Shown: positions 16,117 through 23,939 of the stretch, one piece after another | How positions within the stretch are numbered: position 1 is the first letter of the stretch | Layout of the letters: every line of letters begins with the position of its first letter | Assembly (NCBI GenBank): GCA_023429985.1 | Contig: JAEZCV010000227.1 | Span: forward strand, 1-43,128 | Length of the DNA: 43,128 nucleotides | Direction of reading: 5' to 3' | From: Bacteroidota bacterium | GTDB lineage: Bacteria > Bacteroidota > Bacteroidia > Chitinophagales > Chitinophagaceae | Translations under genes and position numbers: made by a program | Notes under the pieces: generated by a model | What the model saw: the letters and a program-made list of their open reading frames with translations, nothing else | Databases searched by the model: none | What the model was told of the DNA's origin: nothing

Positions 16117-17496
16117 ATGAAAAAATTACTCGCATTCATTCTATTGCTTCCATTTTGGAATGATTCCTTTGCCCAGGATAAGCATGCAGAATTTGACAGC
16201 CTTTTTACCTCCCTTTTAAGGGAAGGAAAATTCAATGGTAATGTGTTGGTTGCAGAAAAAGGCAAAATCATTTTTGAAAAAAGCTTTGGTATGGCCGATG
16301 AAAAATCAAAGCGCCCATTAAATACCGCTACCATTTTCGAACTTGCTTCGGTTTCGAAACAATTTACAGCAATGGCAATTTTATTGCTGCAGGAAAACGG
16401 AAAATTGAAAATGGATGATCCCCTGGAAAAACACATTCCTGAACTTGATTTTTATAAAGGGATAACTATAAAAAACCTGGTTCATCACACGGCAGGGTTG
16501 CCGGATTACATGAACCTTTTTGAAAAAAACTGGGATAAAACAAAATTTGCTGTAAACCAGGATGTAATTGAAATGCTGGCTAAATTTCAGCCAGATCCTG
16601 TTTTTCTACCCGGCGAAAAATTCGAATACAGTAATACAGGTTATGCTTTGCTGGGATCAATAATAGAAAGGGCATCCGGTAAACCATTTGAGCAGTTTCT
16701 TGAGGAAAATATTTTTACCCCCCTTGGAATGAAAAATACCTTTGTTTACAGGAGCAGGTACAAACCTAAGAAAGTAGAGAATTATGCCCTTGGATATTTT
16801 GTTGATGAAAGTGTTGGGAAAAAGATCATGCCCGACGAACTTGGAAAAGAATATTATACTTACTACCTCGACGGAATTGTTGGCGATGGAATGGTTAATT
16901 CCAACCTGCACGATCTGTTAATTTGGGACAGGGCCCTGTATACAGAAAAACTTTTAAAGTCTTCATCAGGAAAAGTTGTATTTGCGGCGGCTGAAACAAA
17001 TGGTGGAAGTTCCACTCATTATGGATTTGGCTGGTTTCTAATGCAAAATCCCAATTATGGCCGGGTGGCAAATCATTCTGGTGGCTGGGCAGGCTATATT
17101 ACTTACATTGAAAGGCATTTAGATAACGATAAAACATTCATTGTTTTACAGAATAACAGCTCTCCGAAAACAAGTATGCCTGTAAAAGAAATCCGGCGAA
17201 TACTTTATGGTGAGCCGGCTGAAGCCAGGCCTGCAGCTAAAACATATACCCCCGTTGAACTGGATGTTTTTGCAGGAACATTTTCTTCAGATGACCATCC
17301 ACTTAAAATTACAATAAGCAGGAAAGGCAATGTATTAATGGCCCTGGCTGAAGGACAGTCATCTATTCCACTGTCGGGTTTTGAAAATAATATTTTCACC
17401 TTCGATCCGGCAGGAATTGTTTTGCAATTCAACGCAAAAGGCGATCAAATGCAACTTTCCCAGGCCGACAGAAAATTTGTATTTAAAAAGAATTGA
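16117..17496 (+). CDS. Secreted serine hydrolase, class C beta-lactamase / PBP4* family
   Basis: 459 residues with a signal peptide (MKKLLAFILLLPFWNDSFAQ). The beta-lactamase-type fold is shown by the SxxK motif at Ser78-Lys81 (ASVSKQFTAMAI), the tyrosine motif YSNTGYALLG and the C-terminal HSGGWAGY, which takes the place of KTG. HHTAGLPDYM is also family-typical. After the catalytic domain there is a C-terminal beta-rich extension of about 90 residues (VELDVFAGTFSSDDHPLKITIS...), common in esterase or peptidase members of this group. Substrate unknown. Members include D-amino-acid peptidases and esterases, and true beta-lactamase activity is not implied. It lies just upstream of paaZ (30 nt). 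Confidence 0.88.
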   Translation: MKKLLAFILLLPFWNDSFAQDKHAEFDSLFTSLLREGKFNGNVLVAEKGKIIFEKSFGMADEKSKRPLNTATIFELASVSKQFTAMAILLLQENGKLKMDDPLEKHIPELDFYKGITIKNLVHHTAGLPDYMNLFEKNWDKTKFAVNQDVIEMLAKFQPDPVFLPGEKFEYSNTGYALLGSIIERASGKPFEQFLEENIFTPLGMKNTFVYRSRYKPKKVENYALGYFVDESVGKKIMPDELGKEYYTYYLDGIVGDGMVNSNLHDLLIWDRALYTEKLLKSSSGKVVFAAAETNGGSSTHYGFGWFLMQNPNYGRVANHSGGWAGYITYIERHLDNDKTFIVLQNNSSPKTSMPVKEIRRILYGEPAEARPAAKTYTPVELDVFAGTFSSDDHPLKITISRKGNVLMALAEGQSSIPLSGFENNIFTFDPAGIVLQFNAKGDQMQLSQADRKFVFKKN

Positions 17497-17526
17497 TTCT
17501 ATTCATCATTAAAAATATTTCCATTA

Positions 17527-19599
17527 ATGAGTTCAATATTGGAACAGAAAGGAAACTATCAACTTGAAAATTATGTTAGCGGAAACTGGATCAAAGGCGA
17601 TGGATCCGGCGCACCACTTTACGATGCAGTAACAGGTGATCTTGTAGCAACTGCAACTACCAAAGGGCTGGATTTCAAATCCATCCTTCAGTATGGAAGA
17701 GAGGTTGGAAATACAGCTTTGCGTAAGTTAAGTTTTCATGAAAGGGGCCGCATGCTCAAAGCCCTTGCCATGTATTTAAATGGAAGAAAGGAAAAATATT
17801 ACCGCATCAGTTATTTAACCGGTGCCACAAAAGCCGATTCCTGGATTGATATTGAAGGAGGATTTGGGAACCTTTTTGCCAATGCTTCTTTAAGAAGAAA
17901 ATTCCCCGACCTGCCTTATTGCACCGACGGCGATCCTGTGGGTTTGAGTAAGGGAGGCAGTTTTATGGCACACCATATTCTTGTTCCTAAAGAGGGTGTT
18001 GCTGTTCATATCAATGCCTATAATTTTCCCGTTTGGGGCATGCTGGAAAAATGTGCAGTTAACTGGCTGGCAGGCGTTCCGGCAGTAGTGAAACCTGCAT
18101 CTATAACATCTTTCCTTACCGAAGCTGTGGTAAAAGATATTATTGCTTCCGGTATTCTCCCCGAAGGTTCCTTACAACTACTTTGCGGCAGTGCCGGCGA
18201 TATGCTGGATCACGTAACGGCACAGGATGTGGTTACATTCACCGGTTCCAAAACCACGGGGTTGATGCTGAAATCGCACAAGGCGATTCTTCAGGAAAGT
18301 GTTCCTTTTAATATGGAAGCCGATTCGTTAAATGCCCTTGTTTTAGGAAAAGATGTAAGTCCCGGGTCTCCGGAATGGGACCTGTTTATTAAAGAAGTTC
18401 GCAAGGAAATGACGGTGAAAGCGGGTCAAAAATGTACAGCGGTTCGACGAATACTTGTGCCTGAAAATTTACTGGAAGATGCTTATATAGCTATTGGAAA
18501 GGCGCTTGAACAAACTGTTGTGGGTAACCCATTAAATGAAAAAGTGCGCATGGGTTCATTAGCGAGTAAGGATCAACGTGAGGAAGTTCTGGGCAATGTT
18601 CAAAAACTCCTGGCCACATCGCAACTGGTTTACGGTTCACTTGACAGTGTGGAAGTGCTGGATGCCGACGCTAAGAGGGGCGCATTTCTTTCGCCAATTT
18701 TATTAATGAACAAGGATCCATATAAAGAAGAATCGGTTCATGAAATTGAATGTTTTGGTCCTGTAAGCACTATAATGCCTTATAAAGAAACCCAGGATGC
18801 CGTAAATCTGGCAAAAAAGGGAAAAGGTTCTTTATGTTGTTCCATCATAAGTTTTGATGATAAAACAGCAACAGAATTTGTAATTGGTGCAGCAACACAC
18901 CATGGAAGAATGCTGGTTCTGAACAGGGAAAATGCAAAAGAATCCACCGGTCATGGTTCGCCCCTTCCTTTACTTGTTCATGGTGGGCCGGGAAGAGCAG
19001 GTGGTGGTGAAGAGATGGGAGGTGTAAGAGGTGTAAAGCATTATATGCAAAGAGTAGCGGTTCAGGGAACACCAACAACAATTACTGCCATAACAAAATC
19101 ATTTCAGCCAAATGCAAAAGGAATTGAATCAAAAATTCATCCATTCAGAAAATATTACGAAGAGCTGAACATCGGCGACCAGATAATAACTGAAAAAAGA
19201 ATCATTACTTCGGAAGACATAGATGCATTTGCTGAATTAAGTGGCGATCATTTCTATGCACACAAAAAGAACACAGATTTTTCGGGAACCATGTTTGAAA
19301 AACAGGTTGCGCACGGCTATTTTATTATGAGTGCAGCTGCAGGTTTGTTTGTGGATGGCAGTGAACTAGGCCCCGTTTTACTTAATTATGGTATAGACGA
19401 ATTGCGTTTTACGAAACCAGTTTATGCCGGCGCAGAATTAACCATCAGGTTTACCTGTAAGGAGAAGATACCGCAGGATAAAAAAGAGGAAAGCGATATT
19501 CCCAAAGGAATAGTAAAATGGCTGGTTGAAATGCTGGATGAAACCGGGGAGCATGCAGGTATTGCAACTATCCTTACCATGGTAAAAAGGAAAAGTTGA
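17527..19599 (+). CDS. paaZ: Bifunctional oxepin-CoA hydrolase / 3-oxo-5,6-dehydrosuberyl-CoA semialdehyde dehydrogenase
   Basis: PaaZ opens the oxepin-CoA ring in phenylacetate degradation and oxidises the resulting aldehyde. 690 residues in two fused domains. The aldehyde dehydrogenase (about 1-520) has catalytic Cys303 (GQKCTAVRR) and Glu264 (FNMEAD). The MaoC-like hydratase (about 540-690) has the catalytic Asp574 and His579 (SGDHFYAH). The spacings, 39 between Glu and Cys and 5 between Asp and His, match those of E. coli PaaZ as I recall it. Both active sites look intact. An enoyl-CoA hydratase gene and paaY follow on the same strand. Subunits of the PaaABCE epoxidase are not in this window. 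Confidence 0.92.
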   Translation: MSSILEQKGNYQLENYVSGNWIKGDGSGAPLYDAVTGDLVATATTKGLDFKSILQYGREVGNTALRKLSFHERGRMLKALAMYLNGRKEKYYRISYLTGATKADSWIDIEGGFGNLFANASLRRKFPDLPYCTDGDPVGLSKGGSFMAHHILVPKEGVAVHINAYNFPVWGMLEKCAVNWLAGVPAVVKPASITSFLTEAVVKDIIASGILPEGSLQLLCGSAGDMLDHVTAQDVVTFTGSKTTGLMLKSHKAILQESVPFNMEADSLNALVLGKDVSPGSPEWDLFIKEVRKEMTVKAGQKCTAVRRILVPENLLEDAYIAIGKALEQTVVGNPLNEKVRMGSLASKDQREEVLGNVQKLLATSQLVYGSLDSVEVLDADAKRGAFLSPILLMNKDPYKEESVHEIECFGPVSTIMPYKETQDAVNLAKKGKGSLCCSIISFDDKTATEFVIGAATHHGRMLVLNRENAKESTGHGSPLPLLVHGGPGRAGGGEEMGGVRGVKHYMQRVAVQGTPTTITAITKSFQPNAKGIESKIHPFRKYYEELNIGDQIITEKRIITSEDIDAFAELSGDHFYAHKKNTDFSGTMFEKQVAHGYFIMSAAAGLFVDGSELGPVLLNYGIDELRFTKPVYAGAELTIRFTCKEKIPQDKKEESDIPKGIVKWLVEMLDETGEHAGIATILTMVKRKS

Positions 19600-19666
19600 A
19601 CATTTGATTATTGTTGAGGAATGCCTCGCACGATTTTTTTAATTTTACTTTCTTTTCAAAATTAAA

Positions 19667-20461
19667 ATGAAGCAAATGGCTAAAGACCTGGTTAATGGGT
19701 ATGTTGATGTGGAAATACATAATGGCATTGGAACAGTGGAATTTTTTCATCCTCAAAGTAATTCACTGCCACACAGGATACTGGAAGAACTGGCAAACGA
19801 AATTCATGCCCTGGGGTCAGATAAAAATACAAGGGTAATTGTTCTTCGCTCACCCGGTGAAAAAGCTTTTTGTGCGGGTGCTTCCTTCGATGAACTTACC
19901 AGTATACAGGATGAAAAAAAAGGCTTCACATTTTTTAGCGGTTTTGCCAATGTAATCAATGCCATGCGTAAGTGTCCAAAAATCATCATTGGAAGGATCC
20001 ACGGTAAGTGTGTAGGCGGTGGAGTTGGACTTGCAGCAGCTTGCGATTATGCCATTGCTGTTGAAGGAGCCGATATAAAATTAAGTGAGCTGGCGGTAGG
20101 TATCGGGCCTTTTGTAGTGGGTCCGGCAGTTCAACGAAAACTTGGTCTTTCGGCTTTTACCCAGTTAGCCATTGATGCCACATTATGGAGAAACAGCGAT
20201 TGGGCAAGAAGAAAAGGCCTGTACGCAGAACTTCATCCTTCTAAAGAAAGTATGGAAGAATCAATTCATCGTCTTTCCAATCAATTGGCTAAATCGAGCC
20301 CGGAAGCCATGGCTGAAATGAAGAAAATGTTCTGGCAGGGAACAGAGAACTGGGATCAGCTTCTGTGCGATCGTGCTGAGATCAGTGGCAGGCTTGTCCT
20401 AAGCAATTTTACGAAAGAAGCCATTGCATCATTTAAATCAAAAACAAAACAAGGTAGTTAA
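19667..20461 (+). CDS. Enoyl-CoA hydratase/isomerase family protein
   Basis: 264 residues of the crotonase superfamily. Landmarks are FCAGASFDEL, for the acyl-CoA oxyanion hole region, and the second loop GKCVGGGVGLAAACD. One of the two classical hydratase glutamates is retained (Glu141 in KLSEL). The other, normally in GGGCEL, is Gly121 here (GGGVGL). That pattern is seen in isomerases and in some methylglutaconyl-CoA hydratase relatives, so a simple hydratase label may be wrong. Its position between paaZ and paaY suggests a role in phenylacetyl-CoA breakdown (PaaF/PaaG-like), but assignment between the two is not possible. A second start, ATG 19676, is possible. Confidence 0.85.
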   Translation: MKQMAKDLVNGYVDVEIHNGIGTVEFFHPQSNSLPHRILEELANEIHALGSDKNTRVIVLRSPGEKAFCAGASFDELTSIQDEKKGFTFFSGFANVINAMRKCPKIIIGRIHGKCVGGGVGLAAACDYAIAVEGADIKLSELAVGIGPFVVGPAVQRKLGLSAFTQLAIDATLWRNSDWARRKGLYAELHPSKESMEESIHRLSNQLAKSSPEAMAEMKKMFWQGTENWDQLLCDRAEISGRLVLSNFTKEAIASFKSKTKQGS

Positions 20462-20492
20462 CCCACCTAAACGCATAAGCATACATTTGCTG

Positions 20493-21083
20493 ATGGCTTT
20501 TTATGAATTCAATGGTATAAAACCGGTGGTTCACCCTTCGGCTTTTGTTCATCCGCAGGCAACGGTAACAGGCAATGTTGTTATTGGCAAAGATGTGTAT
20601 ATAGGTCCGGGTTGTGCATTACGTGGCGACTGGGGCCGCATAGAAATTGGGGATGGCTGCAATGTGCAGGAAAATTGTACCGTGCATATGTTCCCTGGGG
20701 TTACTGTTGTTTTAAAGGAAAATGCACATATCGGGCATGGCGCTATTATACATGGAGCCACCATTGGCAGGAACTGTCTTGTAGGCATGAATGCCGTGAT
20801 CATGGATGAAGTAGAACTTGGTGATGAATGTATAGTCGGGGCGCTTTCTTTTATAAAGCAGGGCGAAAAAATTCCATCCCGTAGTTTGATGGCCGGCAAT
20901 CCCGCACGACTCATCAGGGAAGTGAGCGATGAAATGATCAACTGGAAATCAAAAGGTACAAAACTGTACCAGCAACTGCCTCAGCAATGTGCAACTTCAC
21001 TCAAACCATGTGAGCCTTTACCGGAACCTGTTGCTCAGCTTGAACAGTTCAGCATAGATTATAAGCCATTCAAAAAGCTTTAA
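20493..21083 (+). CDS. paaY: PaaY-like gamma-class hexapeptide-repeat protein
   Basis: 196 residues from ATG 20493. The open frame runs 23 codons further upstream into the enoyl-CoA hydratase gene, but the family starts at MAFYEFNGIKPVVHPSAFVHP. It is a left-handed beta helix made of hexapeptide repeats (VHPSAFVHPQATVTGNVVIG and onward). The metal-binding histidines of gamma carbonic anhydrases appear in CTVHMFPG and AHIGHGAIIHGA. PaaY is known as a thioesterase that rescues stalled CoA esters in phenylacetate degradation. The long C-terminal tail after AGNPARLIREVS matches PaaY over plain carbonic-anhydrase homologues. It is in line with paaZ and the hydratase. Confidence 0.82.
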   Translation: MAFYEFNGIKPVVHPSAFVHPQATVTGNVVIGKDVYIGPGCALRGDWGRIEIGDGCNVQENCTVHMFPGVTVVLKENAHIGHGAIIHGATIGRNCLVGMNAVIMDEVELGDECIVGALSFIKQGEKIPSRSLMAGNPARLIREVSDEMINWKSKGTKLYQQLPQQCATSLKPCEPLPEPVAQLEQFSIDYKPFKKL

Positions 21084-21162
21084 AACCATTTCCAAACAAA
21101 ATTATTTTGCTGATTTATTTTTAGTAATTTAATTGTCTAATTCACCGATAAACCAAAAGTGT

Positions 21163-22419
21163 ATGAGAATAGCTTTACCCTCTGCCGTTTTATTTACAAC
21201 CCTTTTACTTTCTACTCCGGACGTGCAGGCGCAAAACGACCGTTTTGCTTATGCCATCACCGACCTGAATAAAGCTGGTTCGGGCTGGAATGCATTGCGT
21301 AAACTGGATCTTCAAACAGGCCAGTACACCGATGTGTTATTGAACGGAGCTGCCGGGCGTGTTGTTTACGATGCAACTACAAAAAGAGAATTAAATCTTC
21401 CGCCCGATGCAAAGTATGGGAATCTTTTGCAAACTCCATTTGGTACCGGTGTAGCCGCCGCTGCTTACGATAAAAAGAATAACAGGTTGTATTATACACC
21501 TATGTTCATTGACCAGCTGCGTTATATAGACCTGAAAACAATGAAGGTTTATTTTGTTACTGAAACTTCTTTCTCCAACCATGGTAACATGCATAACGAT
21601 GAAGGAAAAGTTATTACAAGAATGGTGATAGGTCCGGATGGTACCGGTTATGCCATCAGCAATGATGCAAAAACCTTCATACGTTTCAACACGGGAAAAA
21701 AATTACGCGTGGAGCATTTAGGTTCACTGGTTGATGACCCTTCAAATAAAAGCATCTCTATTCATAATAAATGCACTTCGTTTGGAGGTGATATGATTGC
21801 CGATGATGCCGGAAATTTATTTATTCTTTCCGCAAGAAACCAGGTATTCCAGGTTAATACAGAAACCAAGGTTGCCAAACATCTTGGAGGAGTTAAAAAC
21901 CTTCCTTCCAGTTTTACTATTAACGGTGCTGTTGTTGATGCCGAGGGCTCTTTATTAGTGAGCAGTGCTGTAGATCCAAATTCTTATTATGTGCTGAATC
22001 CCAAAGAATGGACAGCAAGCAAATACGCATCCGCAACAGAAGTTTTCAGGAGTTCAGATCTTGCGAACAGCAATTTCCTTGCTGCACCTCGAGAAGAAGT
22101 AAGGCCTGAACTGAAAGATGTTCAGCTAACCAAAATGCAGCCCGGTGATATGTATGCAGATCGTATCTCAATTTACCCCAATCCGGTAACTACAGATAAT
22201 ATTGTTGTTTCTTTTAGTAAAGTTCCCCAGGGCGAATATACCATTGAAATTTCCGATGTGCTGGGTCGTACAGTAATGCAAAGAAGAATTGTGATCTCCG
22301 GCGAAGACCAGACGCAGGCGCTCAGGCTCGACGGTGGTAATGCAAAAGGAACTTATTTATTAAGAGTTGTTGACCGGGACCTGAAATCAGTATTCAGCCA
22401 AAAACTATTGGTTCAATAG
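21163..22419 (+). CDS. Secreted protein with type IX secretion C-terminal sorting domain
   Basis: 418 residues from ATG 21163. An upstream TTG at 21133 would add 10 polar residues before the signal peptide, so it is rejected. The signal peptide is RIALPSAVLFTTLLLSTPDVQAQ. The body (about 25-335) has repeated beta-rich segments with hydrophobic and aromatic spacing suggestive of a beta propeller (for example NRLYYTPMFIDQLRYIDLKT, GNLFILSARNQVFQVNTETK). The last 80 residues are a T9SS type A sorting domain, starting ISIYPNPVTTDNIVVSF and ending GTYLLRVVDRDLKSVFSQKL. It is exported across the outer membrane and probably anchored or released at the surface. A clear terminator follows. Confidence 0.85.
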   Translation: MRIALPSAVLFTTLLLSTPDVQAQNDRFAYAITDLNKAGSGWNALRKLDLQTGQYTDVLLNGAAGRVVYDATTKRELNLPPDAKYGNLLQTPFGTGVAAAAYDKKNNRLYYTPMFIDQLRYIDLKTMKVYFVTETSFSNHGNMHNDEGKVITRMVIGPDGTGYAISNDAKTFIRFNTGKKLRVEHLGSLVDDPSNKSISIHNKCTSFGGDMIADDAGNLFILSARNQVFQVNTETKVAKHLGGVKNLPSSFTINGAVVDAEGSLLVSSAVDPNSYYVLNPKEWTASKYASATEVFRSSDLANSNFLAAPREEVRPELKDVQLTKMQPGDMYADRISIYPNPVTTDNIVVSFSKVPQGEYTIEISDVLGRTVMQRRIVISGEDQTQALRLDGGNAKGTYLLRVVDRDLKSVFSQKLLVQ

Positions 22420-22440
22420 AAAACTGGTCCCACTGACTGA

Positions 22441-22467
22441 AAACGCCGGCCGCAAGCTGGCGTTTTT
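22441..22467 (+). terminator. Hairpin terminator after the T9SS protein
   Basis: An 11-bp stem (22441-22451 with 22457-22467, one G-T wobble) around loop CGCAA, then a run of T. It lies 21 nt after the stop codon. Confidence 0.85.
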
Positions 22468-22514
22468 GTTTTACATACATTCAAAAGAAATAGGGCTGCA
22501 TGGGCTTAGCCAAA

Positions 22515-22522
22515 TATATTTG
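22515..22522 (+). promoter_or_regulatory. Candidate -7 element TATATTTG of obgE
   Basis: Exact TAnnTTTG match 23 nt before the TTG start codon of obgE. No clear -33 box. Confidence 0.5.
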
Positions 22523-22545
22523 CATGAACGATAAATGTTCAATCA

Positions 22546-23544
22546 TTGGAGAAATCAAATTTTGTTGACCAGATCAGGATATTTTGCCGTAGCGGTCATG
22601 GTGGCGCCGGCATTAAACATTTCCGCCGCGATAAGCTTACAGCTTTGGGTGGTCCTGACGGTGGAGACGGAGGCAGGGGCGGTCACATCATTTTAAAAGG
22701 CAACCGCAACCTTTGGACCCTGCTTCATTTACGTTATCATAAAAACGTACTGGCAGAGAACGGAGAAAGGGGAAGTGATAATAACCGCACAGGCAGATAC
22801 GGTAAGGATATAATTCTTGAAGTTCCATTGGGAACTATTGCGCGGGATGAAGAAACAGGCGAAAAAGAAGTGGAGATCATGGAAGATGGTCAGGAAGTGA
22901 TCTGGCTTCCGGGTGGAAAGGGTGGGTTGGGTAATACAAATTTTAAAACACCCACTAACCAGGCGCCGGAACATGCACAACCCGGACTTCCCGGCGTTGA
23001 AGGCTGGAAAGTGCTTGAGTTGAAAGTGCTTGCCGATGTAGGGCTGGTTGGATTTCCCAACGCCGGAAAATCTACCCTGCTTTCGGTAATGACCGCTGCC
23101 AAACCCAAGATCGCGGATTATGCATTTACCACCATTACACCTCAATTAGGAATGGTTGAATACAGAGATGGAAAAAGTTTTTGTATTGCCGATCTACCCG
23201 GAATTATTGAAGGTGCTGCAGAAGGAAAAGGCCTCGGTCACAGGTTTCTCCGACATATAGAAAGAAATGCTGTGCTTTTGTTCCTGGTGCCGGCAGATAG
23301 TAAAAATCATGGTGAAGAATACCGGGTATTATTAAAAGAACTGGAGGATTTTAATCCCGAACTATTGCATAAACAAATGATCATTGCCATTAGCAAGTCC
23401 GACATGCTTGATGAGGAGTTGCGCACTGCCATTGCCCAAGAAATGCCCGGGAATATTCCCCTGATCTTTATTTCTTCAATGACGAATTATAACATCAGGG
23501 AACTTAAAGACCTCCTTTGGAAAACCTTAAATACTTCTGAATAA
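22546..23544 (+). CDS. obgE: Obg family GTPase
   Basis: Ribosome-associated GTPase involved in large-subunit maturation and stress control. 332 residues. The start is a TTG at 22546: an in-frame TGA at 22525 rules out anything further up apart from non-start codons, and the next residues (EKSNFVDQIRIFCRSGHGG) are exactly where the Obg domain begins. The glycine-rich Obg domain contains GGPDGGDGGRGGH. The G domain has P-loop GFPNAGKST (G1), the FTTITPQLG switch I stretch, DLPGIIEGA (G3) and ISKSD (G4). There is no long C-terminal acidic tail, so it is the short form. A small membrane protein gene starts 1 nt after the stop. Confidence 0.95.
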   Translation: MEKSNFVDQIRIFCRSGHGGAGIKHFRRDKLTALGGPDGGDGGRGGHIILKGNRNLWTLLHLRYHKNVLAENGERGSDNNRTGRYGKDIILEVPLGTIARDEETGEKEVEIMEDGQEVIWLPGGKGGLGNTNFKTPTNQAPEHAQPGLPGVEGWKVLELKVLADVGLVGFPNAGKSTLLSVMTAAKPKIADYAFTTITPQLGMVEYRDGKSFCIADLPGIIEGAAEGKGLGHRFLRHIERNAVLLFLVPADSKNHGEEYRVLLKELEDFNPELLHKQMIIAISKSDMLDEELRTAIAQEMPGNIPLIFISSMTNYNIRELKDLLWKTLNTSE

Positions 23545-23545
23545 C

Positions 23546-23863
23546 ATGGAAACCCTGTACAGGTTAGTGATTTTTTCCCTGCCCTTTGTTGTAAGTATCA
23601 TCACCTATTTGTGGCTGATAAAAAAAACAAGACAAACTCCTGGAAAGGCATCGAGGGTTATATCTTACATTGTTATTGCTGCCGGCCTTTTATTCACGGC
23701 ATGGCAATTTTATCTCTACTATGAAATTGCAGGGAGAGATGACAGTTTTAATTTCAAAGTGATCTTTTTCAATATATTATTTTATGTAGCCATAGCAATT
23801 GTTCTGGCCTTTGGAACCCCCGAAGAAAAAGGCCCTCCTCCTCCGGGTTTAAATTTATTCTAA
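23546..23863 (+). CDS. Small three-helix membrane protein, hypothetical
   Basis: 105 residues from ATG 23546, one base after the obgE stop, so probably co-translated with it. Three hydrophobic helices: LVIFSLPFVVSIITYLWLI (7-25), VISYIVIAAGLLFTAWQFYLYY (about 38-59) and VIFFNILFYVAIAIVLAFGT (about 72-92). The short C-terminal tail is proline-rich (EEKGPPPPGLNLF). I do not recognise a family. The coupling to obgE could reflect convenience of transcription only. Confidence 0.7.
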   Translation: METLYRLVIFSLPFVVSIITYLWLIKKTRQTPGKASRVISYIVIAAGLLFTAWQFYLYYEIAGRDDSFNFKVIFFNILFYVAIAIVLAFGTPEEKGPPPPGLNLF

Positions 23864-23870
23864 CAGGGGC

Positions 23871-23897
23871 AAGGGGTTTGGGCTGAGCCCCTTTTTT
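23871..23897 (+). terminator. Hairpin terminator overlapping the next gene's promoter
   Basis: AAGGGG (23871-23876) pairs with CCCCTT (23888-23893), then a T-run to 23897. An alternative pairing, AGGGGC (23865-23870) with GCCCCT (23887-23892), is possible. The loop contains the TTTG that fits as the -33 box of the next gene. Confidence 0.65.
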
Positions 23898-23908
23898 AAG
23901 TACGTTTG
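23877..23908 (+). promoter_or_regulatory. Bacteroidota-type promoter of the S46 peptidase gene
   Basis: TTTG (23877-23880), a 20-nt spacer, then TACGTTTG (23901-23908). Both boxes fit the Bacteroidota housekeeping sigma consensus TTTG / TAnnTTTG. The start codon is 31 nt further on. Confidence 0.6.
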
Positions 23909-23939
23909 CTTACCTTAATTGCGATTCAAAAAAACAAAT

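Noticed and set aside
19620..19666. Promoter in the T-rich stretch before the crotonase gene
   Set aside because: The stretch lacks a TAnnTTTG match; TTACTTTC is two bases off and the gene can be transcribed from upstream.
20482..20489. TACATTTG just upstream of paaY as a separate promoter
   Set aside because: It ends 3 nt before the ATG and lies in a 31-nt gap of what looks like one operon. With no -33 box, chance is more likely.
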